In this document: piece by piece, positions 30,101 through 45,100 of the stretch | Position numbering within the stretch: the first letter of the stretch is position 1 | Layout of the letters: every line of letters begins with the position of its first letter | Assembly (NCBI RefSeq): GCF_910592395.1 | Contig: NC_088322.1 | Span: forward strand, 9,727,431 to 9,791,430 | Direction: 5' to 3' | From: Lineus longissimus | Lineage: Eukaryota > Nemertea > Pilidiophora > Heteronemertea > Lineidae | Length of the DNA stretch: 64,000 bases | Notes under the pieces: model-generated | Told to the model about the DNA's origin: nothing | Seen by the model: only the letters and a program-made list of their open reading frames with translations | Database searches by the model: none | Position numbers and translations under genes: made by a program

Positions 30101-33100
30101 CAAATCATGAATGGTATTGAGTACCTAAAGAACTCCATATAATTTGGTCCAATCTTAAACCGCTGCTTCAGATGCAAGTCGCCCAGGGCAAACTCTTTCA
30201 TGTTGCCTGAGAGGAAGGCGTCTATCAGATCATCGTACTGGGAAAACAAAAGAAAAAAAATGATCTAAATACGACAAACAATTAATATGAAGGGACTGTA
30301 TTGCCAGCAATCCTATTATAATACTGATCTTTTCAGTATAAAATCGAGATTGTGCCAGTAGCACAACATTTTGGTGGAATCGTACAGTGCAACATCTACC
30401 CACATACCAGTGGCCTAATAAAGTCAGTCAAACGATTCCTGCACAACTATATGACATATTGAATATCTAAAACTAGAACACGCGTTTGCACGGGAACACG
30501 TTATTCATTATCATATATCAAAAAGCATGCACTGATCACCATGCAAAATGTGCGTGTAAAGCATGAGGAACATTGACAGCATGCAAAATTGGCGTGTAAA
30601 GCATGTGAAGATATGATAGCATGCAAATTAATGAGCATAGGTTAAGAAATTTTAAAATTTTCGAATTTCGTACAATAAAATGCCCTTACCGCGCCTCAAT
30701 CGGTATCGAAGCAGTTGAAGCTTTATCAAGTCATACGTGAGTTTATGAATGGAACCCTATTGCAGACTCAATTTCCCACATGTTCATCAGGCCGAGTCTA
30801 GCTTACTGGGCCCGGTTGTTCAAAAGCAAAAAAGTCCCGTTATCCCCAACGGTTACGTTAAGTATCCTCAACGACGTTATCTCTTTCAGTCAAACCCGTT
30901 AAGATTTTCACCTTAAGACTTAACGACTCCGTTAAAGCTAACGTGGTTTTGAACAACTCAGCCCTGATCGGCGCCGGACTTTAATATAAACAACAAATGA
31001 GAAGGTTCATTTTCACCGCACGAGAAAATCTAAAACATAGTGCGAAACGTTGGTAGTGCGAAATGCCCTTTAACTTACAATGGCCTCAAAGAGTTTTCTA
31101 ATATCTTGCAACAGTTTGAAGACAATGACAGGGTCGAGGTTCTGCATATCAATCATGGCTGCGATCTCTCCGATAGTCATGCTGGCCAACTGAGCTCCGA
31201 GAAGGTCGACTCCAGCATTTGTTAAACCGGCCCCAGGTGTGAATAGCTCATTGGCTCTGCCTGCGATTGAGTTCACCTTTCCCAGCATTGCTTTGATGGC
31301 GTTCGCTGTTCAAAGTTGGAAAAGAGACATTATCTGTTACTGTAAACTGCAAAATTTCCTTGCCTGAAGGCATCAATTAGAAAACAACTTTGTAGACGAA
31401 GATCAAACAGTCCGCTGTCTCACTATGAAGTACAAGCAACGATTGTAGACTATTTGTATATGAATCTCAATGCCTGCAGCAAGATTCAAATGACCATCAC
31501 TACCTATCATGTACATGCCAGTTGCTATTTGCTTTTGAAGCGTAGGCTTTAAAACTAGGCTTCTCTCAGGTCACCTACCTCCTTCTACTTGGAGATCCCC
31601 GGCCACTATTCTGTTCCCACTAACAAAACTCCCGACCCCTTGACCTGCAATTGCTTGCAACTCTTCACGTTGACTCTCCTTGAGCTTAAGATTTTTCGTG
31701 GACAGGCCAATCTTTGGTAGTTTCTGAAAAAGCAAATAATTGACATAATGATACGATTTCTTTTAAAAAGAACAAAGTTTTAAAATATCAGGGAGATTAA
31801 AAACTCTTCACCTCCATCCTTCCCCGGCCATCCTTCGTAATCTCTGCAAGCGCCGAATAATCTCTTGCAAGTAGACAAGTTTAATTTACACACCTTTAAT
31901 TACCTGGAACAAAAGATGCAACCAGCCTGGTAAAACCACGCACTTCCCTGCAAGATCTCGTGATATTTGAGTGGTCGCTCGCAGTTGAAGCATTATTTTG
32001 AGTCCTACCTACCTTTTTTAGCTGCTCGAAATATTCCTTTATTTGCTTTCCAGTCTTTCCTCCTTTGACCAGTGATTTGGTGATGGACCAAATATCCTTG
32101 GCAGTGTCGATCTTATCCTTATTTTTGTCGTACTTATCCTTCAGACCTTTGACCTGATCCTTCAGTTTCCCACTGGAAATATTATATCGAATGCTTCAAT
32201 GGTTGCTAAAATACCGCAGTTTGAGAACATTATTCAGAAAGCAATGCGACTTCACGTGACTTAAAGAGTGTGAAAAGTAGATAAACAGCGTTGGATCGTC
32301 AGGGACCACTCTTCACAATGATAACACTCAGAACGGTAGCGTATGTCTGCTTTTTAAGGTGGAAGACAGGTTTCGAAGAGACAAAGCTATGATAGACGAG
32401 GTAAAAAGGAATGTATTTTGTGGATGTGGGGTTTGAAGTATGAAAGTCGATTTACAAGTGTCGCATGAATGAATTCGTGACGGACACAACATACTTTATT
32501 CAAGATGATCAAGGCTTTCGAAACCTGCAGATAAACATGCACGATGGTGAAAAACCGTTTCATATTGATACTCACATGTCTAAAGCCCTCTTCATTCGGT
32601 CCAATTCCGATTCTACGCCAATGTTCTCCACACTTCTCCTCTTCCTTGTCGGACAGTCGAACTGTTTAAATGACGCTTCCTTCAGGAACTCATAATTTCC
32701 ACAAGTCTTCTTCTTCGTAAATGGATTCTTCCAGCACCAATCGAGCTCCACGCTGGCCTTGAAGGTGTATCCCGTGTTGTAGACACGGTACTTCACCGAC
32801 AACATGCTTCCTATTGCCTTGACCTTTTGTTTTCCTGCAAAGTGTTTTAAAATGATAATTTTATTGTCCAATTGATTCGTTCTCATTTCCTTTGTTTGTG
32901 ACACTCTTTTGATGACTTTAACGCAGCACCGCAGTCGGTTTAACAAATGTCCATATTTTGTATCTGGTAACATGAGTGAGTATACCTTGGTTGTGGCTTC
33001 ATATCCTTGGATGATACTTAACAATGCGCAAATATAGAGTCCAGTTTAGATTAAGCAGACTAGAGGCTACCTGTCAGTAACTTACCGTCAACATCAACAC

Positions 33101-36100
33101 CTAGTGGCACTACGTATGCCTTATTCTCGAGTCCGAAGTGTAGTTCATTCTTACACTGGTCAAAGTAGAAGTAGAAGGACATCTTGACTTTACTGACATG
33201 GAGGTCATACTCAAAGCAGCATTCAATGCCTAGGCAATTAGACTTGAGCTGACAATGGTTTTGCGTGAAGGTTGGCAGGGAAACTCCAGTGCAAGCTGTA
33301 AGACAATTTTGAAGGCATCAAAACAACCAGGTAGAACAATTGAACTGAACTAAGCAGCATATTTAAGCAGCACTGGTGAAGCAACGTGTCTCGGAGGAGA
33401 ATTAAACTGATGTTACACGACTGATTGTCAATTTGAAGTCACGCCCGCTTACCACTGGACAACTGGGCTTTGCCAACTCTATTAAAAGTAGATTTTCTTA
33501 ACAGCTTTAGCCCAGGTCCTTAAAATCTACCTCCTTCTCCATACAAATTCTCTTCTTATTGCCCATCTGACAGAGAAGTTGATATCGGGAGAAAACATTT
33601 TGACCATTCGACTGTCCAGGCCTACTTACATGTGGTTGACTTCTTAATGATGCAAGGCTTTGGCTTGAAGAAATCCAGTCCAACACCAAGGATATTGTAC
33701 AACACGGAACCATAGTTCTGAGCACTTGGCCATGAGATGCTGAAGCTTCCAGGCAAACCATTACAAAAAGGTATAGGCATACTGTGCTTCTTAAGGATCT
33801 CTTTTGTCAAGCATGCGCTGTCCAGGCAGAGTTGTAGGTCAAGGTCAACAACGAATTCCTTCTTGTCGTTTGAGACATCGATGGTGTAATGGATTTTGAC
33901 ATGGCCAATCGTCAGCGTTTGCTTCGTGCCTGGAAGATACAGCCAAACGTCAACCGGATTGCTGCCGAGTTATTACAACACCATTCATTCATATTTTTGA
34001 TTGTCTCTAGTTGATTCTTAGCTCTTTAATGTTAAAACTGTATATCTATCTCTAAATTATACTTATTGTGTAAGATCTAGTTTAGACCTCAGATGCCCCT
34101 TTTCATCATAAGCTGTGGTTTAAGGTATCGACTTACCGAATGTGTAGCCTGTCAGTGACCGGTTGTAGTGAGCATTCTCGAATCCAATTGACAGGCTAAA
34201 CTCGCATGGGTCCAAGATCGCCCAAAACTTGAAGTTTCTCTTAACGATCTGAGAAGAAATTAATAAAGTAGTTCATACACAGCAGGATAGGTGTGTGCCG
34301 CCATTGCTGCAACACCAAGAGGGAAGTTACTTTTGCAACTGCAAAGCTTTTATCAAGGTATGTCAGCCAGCTTTTTCATTCAAATTCTAGGCCTGTGCAA
34401 GCTTCTTAAACGACTTTAAACTACACCTGTATTTCTTGCAGGCTATTCTAAGTGAGAGTTGGTCGTAGATGCGCATTCCAACATTTTCATGATGCGCATG
34501 CGCTGCCCAAAGTGACATAAATAGTGTACGGAGATATCAATATGGTCACAGAAATAATGAAAACAATAAACATAAAAATATGATGTGTAAAATACGTTTT
34601 AAGGGTTTAGAAGTGAATAAAGCTAGATTTACAAACCAAAGACACCCACCTTTAAATCCAGTGAAGCACAGCACTTGATTCCAGTACAATATTCCGTCAG
34701 TTCACATTTGATCCCAATAGGTAGCTTGTCAATCTTAACATAAGGACACACGGCTGATGAACTTGCTGGTGGAGTACATTCCCCTCCGATTAGGGAATCC
34801 TGAAATGTACAAGGACAGGTCTAAATCTGATGCTACTGTTTCAGCACTAAGAACTTACAAAAAAGTGAAAGTAACTGTTGCCATAACCGCTTAAATCGTA
34901 CTGCACAATGGAGGTCAATATAAGTTAAACCCTGAACACGAACTTGTACTTGAGCCAAATGTATGAGTGGGAATTAGGAGCAACTCTAAATAGGGATGAT
35001 GATAAACTGGTTAGAATAAAAAATATGTTAATCATACAATTCTTACCATATCAACGCCCATTCTGTTCATGACTAGTGCACTTGCCAGCTTTTCTCCACC
35101 AGCATTTATACGGTCAACTGCAAAGAGACAGAATGTTAATTGGTCGTCCACGAGATCATAAACAGGAGAGTTTGTCTAGTAATATAGTTGTACGAAAAAC
35201 TAATATAGTTACACAAACAACTATGCATTTTACATACTTATTCGACGGTTTCTTTGGGATGTAGCTTTCTGGTTACTCACATGAAGGCCATTTAAATGTT
35301 CCATCCTTGTCACAAAATGGTATTGGCATCATGGCTTTGTTGATGATTACAACATCAGGAAGACATGTGCCATCAAGGCAAAGGACAGCTTTCAATGTGA
35401 AGATGAAGTCACGGTTGTCTGCAGTCTTGTCAATGGTGTATTTTAGCGTCAATTTGCCAATTTTCTCCACAAATTCCTGACCTGAAAGAAGGAAGACCGC
35501 GAAATTCAATGACGAAGTGTGAACAACAATTGGACACTTCAAAGTTTCCGAATTATTGAATGATTCCAGCAGAGGCTACCAAATCGAACAAAATTATGTA
35601 TTTCCAAGATGTCCGTGCATAATTGAGCGGAAGGGACTCTTCTTTTCTTCAAGATTACTTCTCAAATCTTTCATTTTTATAGTTTAAAAGAAAAAAATAG
35701 AAAATTTCCACGACCTCTTTGATTCGCCTAATTCTCACAACCGATATCCGCTGGCAGAACAGCAGAAACGAAATATTGAGCTTTATGGTGGGATATATGT
35801 ATCAAGTTTAAGTGAAAGCTACAAAGCCAATGAAAATGAGCAACTCATACCAAATAAACTTGCAGACAATGTCTTCTTCATTGTCCATTTCTCAAATCCA
35901 AGTGAGAAAGACAGCGTGCAGGGGTCGATCAGGATGAAGGCTTTGAATGACCTCTTGATGATCTTGAGATCGAAATTCAGGCAGGCTTCGATCCCTGTAC
36001 ACATTTCCATCACGTGTAGTGAGAGACCGAAGGGAAGTGTCTTGGGCAGGGTGAAGTGCGGACATCTCTTGTTGTTATCATTGTTGAGTGGCTTACAACC

Positions 36101-39100
36101 TGATGGTTCGAGGACCTTGGCGTCAATGCCAATCCTGGTTAGAGCTATGGCGCTGGCCTGCTCCTTCCATTTTCTGGCTGTAGAGAGATATGATAAAATG
36201 CAAAGCACCGAAAAAAGATGAATGTATAAGATGTCTCCGTGACGGGAGGAGCCTTAATACAAACACACAATGGTTCCCAATAAGGTTGTTGTTTGGTACA
36301 TAAAGGAACAAAAAGAAGGACCGAAATCATCATAGAAATTAATCTTCCAACAACAGCATTATGAACTTTGTAGTCAGCATGAAAATTAAGCATTGTTGGA
36401 GCATGATAAGTTTGCAGTCAGCATGCAAATTATATTCGTGTAAATGAATGACATCGAAGGAATTCATATTCAGATCACTTCTCCACAACAATTCGTACTA
36501 TTTAGCCTTTACATATTATTTTTTTACAGTTAATATCAAGATTGTAACTCACGATCCTGCCAGATGAGCCGAGATGGCAATTTGATATCCTGGTTGCAGA
36601 TTGGGATGGGTATCTTGGCTTTATCCAACAGGACTATAGGAGGAATACTGATGGAGAATTTGTCCAGTTTGACTGAGAATTTTACAGTCAACACAAAGTT
36701 CCTGTTGTCTGCGGTCTTTCCAATCGCATACGTAATGTTGATGGTGGAAGCAATGTTCTTCTCGACTGGTTCCCCTGAAATAGCAATGTCATGAAGGATA
36801 TAACAAACAAAATGCTACAAAGCCAGGTGTTAAAGTAAACTTTAGTACCAGTAGGAGAACAAGTCCCACACGATTGCTCAATTACTGTTCAGGGAATCAT
36901 GGTGAGTGAAACCCAAGGCGACCATACTTATATTCCACTGCTTGTGTCTAAGAGCCCATCACAGTAACTGGTTGATTGTCCTTATTGAAGATCGTTTTCT
37001 AGAACGTTAGAAAATCTTTGTAATATTAGCTACTAGATGGATGTTTGTACATTAATAAAGCAGAACTGAAACTACTTACCCCATTTGTAATATTAGCTAC
37101 TAGATGGATGTTTGTACATTAATAAAGCAGGACTGAAACTACTTACCCCATTTATAGCTGAAGAGAGTATCATTAAACATCCACTTCTCAAATCCAAAGG
37201 AGAAGACGAATTTACACGGATCCAAGAGAGCCCACGCCTTAAATGACCATTTGGCAATCTTCATGCCGACATCAATGCAGCATTCTATTCCAGTACAGTA
37301 CTTGCTCAACTTGCATCTTGCAAAGCTTGGCAGAGTTGGAAGACTGAAGTAGGGACAGGTTGCTCCAGTTGGAACAGCACATGTTTTGCCCTTGAAGAAA
37401 TCGTCTCCGACACCCAAAAGGTCCTTCGTGGTCTCTAAGGCCTTGCTGTACAGCCAGTCCTTCATTTTGGCGGGGTCAGCTGAAAAAGATCAAGTTAGTG
37501 AACCTTCTTTACCAGTGACTATAATCGTCTAGCTTCCTTACTATGGCAGGTATAGTGATATCTGCTGCAGCTAATACTTTTCCGGTATTGGTGATATCAA
37601 TAAATTTGTTTTCGTGAAGTTACATTTGCCCACTTTTAAATTACAGTAGACCCTCTCTATTAGGGGTACCCTTAGGACTAACCTGGGATGTCCTTTATAG
37701 AGAGGTGACCTGATTACAGAGGTCAATTTGAAAGGAATTGACAGTTTCGGGACTAAAACAAGTGTTCTTATTAGAGAGGGTGTCCTTAATAGAGAGGTGT
37801 CCACGAAGAGAGGTTCCGCTGTTCTTCAAAATACAAAATGTCATATCATCATACGAACCTGATGGCCAGACTAAGGTGCCATCATCGGCGATGTATGGCA
37901 TGGGGACCAGAGCCTTGTCCAGCAGTTGTATGGAAGGTGTACAATGTCCATCAATACAGATGCGGATGCCCACAGTTGTGACCAGTAAGCCGTTTTCATT
38001 TGTCTCAAGTTTGTAAGTCACTCCGAGAGCATTCTTTATGAAGAAGGTGTTTTCTTGGCCTGAAATATCAAAAAACGTTTATAACGCGGGGTCAGGTAAA
38101 ATGTGATTGGCATTAATTGAATCGAACAAAATGAAAACAAACAATGATCTAAATGGGCAACTATCATCTTAAACAAGACCATGGCTGATATGAATAAAGT
38201 CTAGCAAATGCTTTTACTTCAATTTTGTACAGAAAGGTCTGGTGTAAATGTACATCGAGTTTTAGATAAAAGCATTTGCTAGTCTTTATTCATATCACCA
38301 CATGTTCGACTGCCTCGAGGATTATTGCACTTCTACAAACGACAATGATCATCGGCTTATCATAACGTAGAAAAAACACTTTAAATTTCACTTACCAAAG
38401 TTTTCGAATATGTACTTCGTCCACTCCAATTTCTCTACGGCAATTCGTATTTTATAATCCTTTGGATCGATTTCCATCAAGACTTTGAAATCATACTCAA
38501 TAGACAGTAGCTTGAACCTGACGCACGCTTGTATGCCCAGGCAGTTTGGTTTGGTTATCACCCGGATCGTATTGGTCAACCATTTTGGCATTTTGAAGGC
38601 ACAGGCTACAGAAGGCAACGAAAATATAATTTTTTAATTAGGGTACACACAACTTCCTGACTAGAGGAAAATTAATAAAGTTGTTTGTGCAATCGATCGA
38701 TTTTAAGCGTATTTCTATCATTCTTAGCAAAAATCATTCACATGAGAGATTAACTCTTTCCCTCTAAGATTAGGCTATCTTTTCCTAAAAATGAAAATAA
38801 CTGACAGGAACAAGCATTGCTATAGTGTAATATCTTACACTAGCACTTACCATTATTTGCTGGTTCTGAAGACGGTAGTGGGCAAGGCTTAAGCTCAAAG
38901 AAGTCCTAAATATATAACAGTCAAAATGATGCATCATTTGTTAACAGCAAAGAATAACCCTGGTATAGTATTTCCTAACCAAATTATTGCTGCTGGGGAA
39001 AAGTTTCACAAACCAAAAAGCAAACACACGTCAAACGGCCAGTTGTTCACAAACTTGTGTCAAGTTAAAGTTAGTAACAAGTCTTCCGAACAACCAGGCC

Positions 39101-42100
39101 CTGCTACAAAATCATAGCTTGGTGCAAAACAGCCTGTGAGACTTGATCAGAACTTTAGACTGCCAAGAGCCGAATGAGAACAAGTCGATTGGGAAAAATA
39201 AACCTTCGGTGTTTGTTTTCATATTTCAGCACCAGCATTCATTGCCTCGTAATACAAGGTCATGTATTGATGTGGTCCTCATTTCTTTTCTACATGTGCT
39301 TTAGTCTTATTAGTGTAGCCTGTTACCTTACCATATTAAGGTCCAGGCGCCTCATGATGGCATTAGTGACTGATCCACGCAAGAATCTGAAGCTATCCAA
39401 TGGTGCACCTAACAAAGAAAAATGTTCGATAAGTACACGACCCATCACAAGTTGGTATTTACTGATACATATCAGCTTATACAAATTTTTCTCGTTAGTG
39501 TAAGTTCTTGGATTTTAATACAGTGATCATTACAACCCATTGCGATTTGAATTCAACTTCCTGACCAAAGACATTTCAATCCAGGCAAATGCATTGGATT
39601 GAGATATAAATGTATCACTTCTTTTACTTATTTTGTAACTTCTTCATTACAATTTCCACGTAGGTTCTCTCTTTTTCTTGTTATTAAGTTAATCTTTTCA
39701 TTTGTTAATTAGGTGTTTGTTTTATCTATTTGCTGTACTCACCCAGCTTCCAATCCGCATTGTAGAAAGATTGTGGGATTTTGAAATCTTCTAGTGCGAA
39801 TAGTTCCACAATTTCATCGTACAGCTTCATCTGCATGCTCAGGTCGATTGATAACATCTTAGTCGCGTCAATCTTTGTCACTTTAAAACTTTAAAATGAG
39901 ATAAACGGTAAAGTATTTAGAATGTCATAGTTTTTTAGTCAACTGCTTGCACAGACACAGAATTGAGTTTATGACAAACCAGAGAAGTCTTTTGCTAAGG
40001 AATAATTTTACATTGTCTACGTACTATGATTATGTGGTGCAGTTGTGCTAACTTTGTTGGGTTTTACGCTCTTAAGTTAAAAGTTGCCGTTGCTACGTTT
40101 AGTACAGGGCTAGAAAAATGACACTGTCTGGTGGACACAATCCATCCAGTTTGTTGCTTTAATGTGTCGCTTACTTATAACGTTAACTTGCTCCAACATT
40201 GCTTTTTTCATATCTGTCAGCAAGGTCAATCATTGTTCTTAATACGTAACTGACATAAAGCACTGTACTGTAATTACGATAACATAATAAGTAATAGTGA
40301 CGTGTTCTGTTGAGAACAACTTACATCATATTGAAATACTTGGAAATCTTCAAGGTCATTCGCTCTCCCCAGAAACCATCATCCAAGGATCTATCATAGC
40401 TTTTCCTCTCAATGCCAGCAGAGAAGGACAAGGGCCTGACAATCAGCCAAGCTTTCAACCATTTCTTGACCACTTTGAAGTCGAGCTCCACGCAGCAGGT
40501 GGCGCCCATACAAAGGTCATCAAATGTACACTGAACTGCACTTGGAAGAGATGGCATTGTCAGGTGGGGGCAGCCTGGAAGTTGAGACATGATTGAATGG
40601 ACACTACTATAGATCACTTTTTCTGATAAGCTGTTACTGGCCGGCATAGTTATGTGATACAGATAGATCGGGAGTAAGAGCAGATGTAGTCAATTTCTCT
40701 ATCGTGTTATCTTACTGACCAGGGACTGTTTTCCATTTCAGTGCCTCTTTCTCATTTGACATTACACATGCCATGCACATCTCCTTTTCATTACGTATCT
40801 GGCATTTCCTTACATTTTCCATGCATGTTCCCCTCATGTTACTCGTGAGATTGACATGATTATCACTGTATCTCAGCGAGTTAGGACCTGGCTTAAGTTC
40901 CTGATCATACTATACAGTAGTGTCACTTTGTGGACGATGACGAATTCACTGAATTCATTCATGTAGTGTCTGTTTGTTTACAAAAAAATTCGTTTTCCTA
41001 GTTCGTTTGCGATGTGGAAATTCGCTAATATTCCGTTCAGCCCGTTTAACAAATTATATTCATTGTGAGCGCAAAAACCGGATGAACTTACGCTCTTTGT
41101 TAATAGCGTCGATGTTGCTTTTTGGTACGCACAGACCACCATCGATGACGTCATCGAGGCCAAGGAACTTCTTGGTGGCGTCCCACACGTAATCACCAGT
41201 TTTTCCTGTCACACCTTGCACATTCTTCTTAAAGTCACTCCAAGATGGGAAAGGGAACTTGTACACCGCGTTCTTGTTCACAATTGGTATGGGGAACATG
41301 TAGTCTCGAAGGATGGTGACGTAGACAGGCATGTATTCTGATATTGTGGATTCCAGCCGCAAATTGATGATGAAGTACATCTGTGACTTCGCAATGGAAA
41401 ATCTGGAAGAGAGAGCTTATAAAGTTTGACTCAGGCGGACAGACAGAACATCACGGCATCAAATTGACGATGAAGTACATCTGTGACTTCGCAATGGAAA
41501 ATCTGGAAGAGAGAGCTTACAAAGTTTAACTCAGGCGGACAGACAGAACATCACGGCATCAAATTGACGATGAAGTACATCTGTGACTTCGCAATGGAAA
41601 ATCTGGAAGAGAGTTCTTACAAAGTTTAACTCAGGCGGACAGACAGAACATCACGGCATCAAATTCGGAATAACAACATTTTGTAAGCATCAAAGAAGAT
41701 CAGGGTGAGAGGGCTCGTTTGGTTTGGTTCCTACATTGTTGTACTACAGTATACAGAAAGAAGATGCAATGAGACCCTGCCTTGAAGTTAGTTTGCAAGG
41801 TATAGTCTTTGAGAATATTTAAAAGTAGCTCGGTTAACAATTAAAACAAAAAATACGAACTATTCTATTCGCCTGTGTCCTTAGACTAAAGATCGAAAGA
41901 GAAAAATGCCACGTTTGAAATACGTACATCAACTTGATTGCGGATCCAAGGGGTGCGATTTCTTCCTTTCCCCACTCGTAAGTGAAGAGGTAACGGTTGA
42001 ATCGCCACTTCTCGAAACCGATTGTCAACTGGTAACTGAATGGATCTATTGTCACGAATGTTCTGAAACTTCGCTGCATGAAGCCTAGATCGATACTGAT

Positions 42101-45100
42101 GCAGCATTCTATCCCGCGACATTCAGGCTGGACAGCACAGTTCATGCTACTGGACAGAGTCGGAAGGGTTATCTTGAAGTCTTTAATAAAGGGACATGCT
42201 GCAATAGATTTAGACCAAGGGTTATATGCTAGTACATTTTAATGCACGTATGGTTCAGGGAATGTAACAGAAGAGTTAATCAGTATGAACAAACTGTTAC
42301 TTCCAACCGAAAACATTTCAACCCAAGATTTCAGAAAACCAATATTCCCAGAAGGATTTCACTAATAAGTCTCCATTCCATCTTCGTGTTACGTTAATTG
42401 AGCATACACCGAAACACCACATCAATATAACTATTTCTGCAAAATGAAAAACGACCAAACGTATTGTTTTGAGATTAACAATATCTGAGCTTCAGAATGA
42501 CGTTTTTGATCATTAGCTATCATTTGGCATTGGTGTAAATTTGGAAAAACGTACGGTTCTTCACAGGCTTTTGCTGATCAGGACAGAGTCCCTCAACACC
42601 GATAATAGACCCAAGGCCAAGCATCCTAAGTGGTATCATCAGAGCTAATCCAGCAGCCTGGGTTCCGAGCTTTTTCATGTACTTTTTCAGGGAGTTGATA
42701 TCAGAAGGCAGATTAGCAATGCCCTTAGCCAAGTCACATTGCAGTTGTGGAATTTCCGTATTGTCCATGAACTTTATCTTGTGGTCACAGATGCCATTTT
42801 TCTCGAAAGATACACACAATTCTGCGTTCAAGATGAAAACCTTCCTTTCGCTAATCTTCTGAATGGAATACCTAGTGAAAAGAGAAATCATATTGGTTTT
42901 GACACCTAGGATTTTCATACTGCAGCCATGTACATAAACACCCCTGTTAATACTACTGCGGCCATAAGATAGGACTCAAGTCCCAATGGACCTTCCCTTC
43001 TTGTTCATGATGTTAAGAAACTGTTACAGTCACAAACTCCAATGGTTATTGGGAATTACAAACAAATTAAATGGAAAAGTATATAAGTCTCTTACATGTG
43101 GCTATTATAAAGATTATAAACAAACTCTGACCTAGTAACTTACTTGACATTGAACATATTTAAGATGCTGAAATCTTCAGTTTCCCCTGAAATAAACAAA
43201 ACGTTTAATAAAAATCACGACGACGACACGAGTGAAGACAGACAATCTATCAATAAGAAGGACATTATATTTTGCTGGGAAAACTGCTGATGTGTGTATT
43301 ATCTTGTACTCACCCCAATGATATTTCAACAGTGTGTAGCTGTAGGTGATTTTCTCGAGCCCAGCCTTGAAGATAAGATCACAGGTGTCCAAGGTGATGT
43401 AGAAGTGGAAGGAACGGGTGTAGATTCCATAGAAGTCCACATCGAGACAACACTTGACTGATGTACAGCTTTCGTCGAAGTGACACTTGACATAATCAGG
43501 AAGTCGGGGAAGCTTGAAAAGGCTTAGTTTGCAGTCTGGAAGCAAAACGAAAAGGATGGTGTAACATAATTTCTGCTCAGATATAAAATCCAGAAGGTTT
43601 CCAAGAATGCTGGTCACATAGTTATAGTTCTAAAGGTTTATAAAATCATTTTCGATTATACCTTTCATCAGTTATATAAACTCGCCCTATACATTTGTGA
43701 TTTTATTTACAATATTAGAAAAGATCATGTCCTGCAAATGCTACACTTGTGGGCAATATACACGTTATCATCAATTAAATCAGGAATAAATGTAAGTATT
43801 AAATAACTGTCTTTGTAAAATTATGCATTAAAACAAAAGAAATGTAATACGTTTGTGGTTAAAATAAATGTGTCTTTTTCTGCTAGAAATGCAGCAAAAC
43901 TAAAAAAATGATGATCACTCACTTTCCAAAGCAAACTTATTTTGCACTCACCGTTTTTCCAACCATTCACTGCAGGAGTGTAAGGGTCATTGGCACTGTC
44001 ACATCCGGGTTCCTGCAGGTATTCCTTGATGCCAGTCTGTTCAAGAAACATGTCAATGCCTGCACCAACGATGGCCTTGCCAAGCACCATGCCTTGGGCC
44101 TTCATATAATCCTTCAGGGTCGAAACTATGGGAGTAGTAGAGAATATCAGATATGAAAACAGAAAACGCTATCATTCGTCACTCTCAAATGCAGCCTGAT
44201 TTCATTGTTGGAATGAATATTGTTAAGAGCGTAACGAAGTAACTCCATCTCAGCTGTGAATGTCAATACAATTTCTTCGATAAAATTTATTCTTTTTTAT
44301 TCATCAATATTTTATATACAATTCAGTGTCAGTATACAAATACGGTTGTGTAAAGCATGATCACTCGAGCATGATAAGCGTTACACTCACATCATGAAAA
44401 TTACCATCATGTTTGGAAATGGGTGCTATCAATACATCCGTTGCCAATCCTTAAGGTGAAATGATGCCCCACAACTGGTTTAAAAAGGAACTTAATTTCA
44501 CACGACTTTCAAAGATTTCGTATCTAAACCAGCTTTATCTCCTGTCGGTCTTGTGCATCAACCTACCTTTGAATGACTTGGCAAGAGCAACCATGGCATT
44601 AGCGTCACACAGAGGCACAGATTTATCCTTGAACACCTCTATGCCATTCTCATCAGGGATACAGATAGATTGTCCCTCTATTTGTAGACAGATTGAGATC
44701 TTCATGTTCAGGATCACATTAGTTCCACTCTTCTTCATTGAGTATCTGTGAAACAGATATCGGACAATGACAAGATATGGTCGTTCCTTAGTTATAAAAG
44801 GAGCTTTCCGCCTATGTCAGCTTGCTGTTTTTCTCTTAAGACAAGCATACCAGAATTTGTAAGTTGTGGTGACATAATTTCTATCCAGCCGCGCTGGGGG
44901 CTAGAGGAGTGACCGAGCAAATGGAAAGTATACGGTGTTCAAGTGACATAGAGCCGTGGGTTTTTTAACGACAGCCTATTTGTAACGTATCGTCACACTT
45001 CGAGTTAATGAATAACTTCGAATAATTTAAGGTATGAAACTTACGTCATTACTATTGGTGCTGGATCACCATGACCAACGGATATAGTTGACACCTCTCC

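Noticed and set aside
36123-36393. Two minus-strand frames upstream of E47
   Set aside because: They read through the E47 acceptor into intron; E46 and E47 phases match without them.
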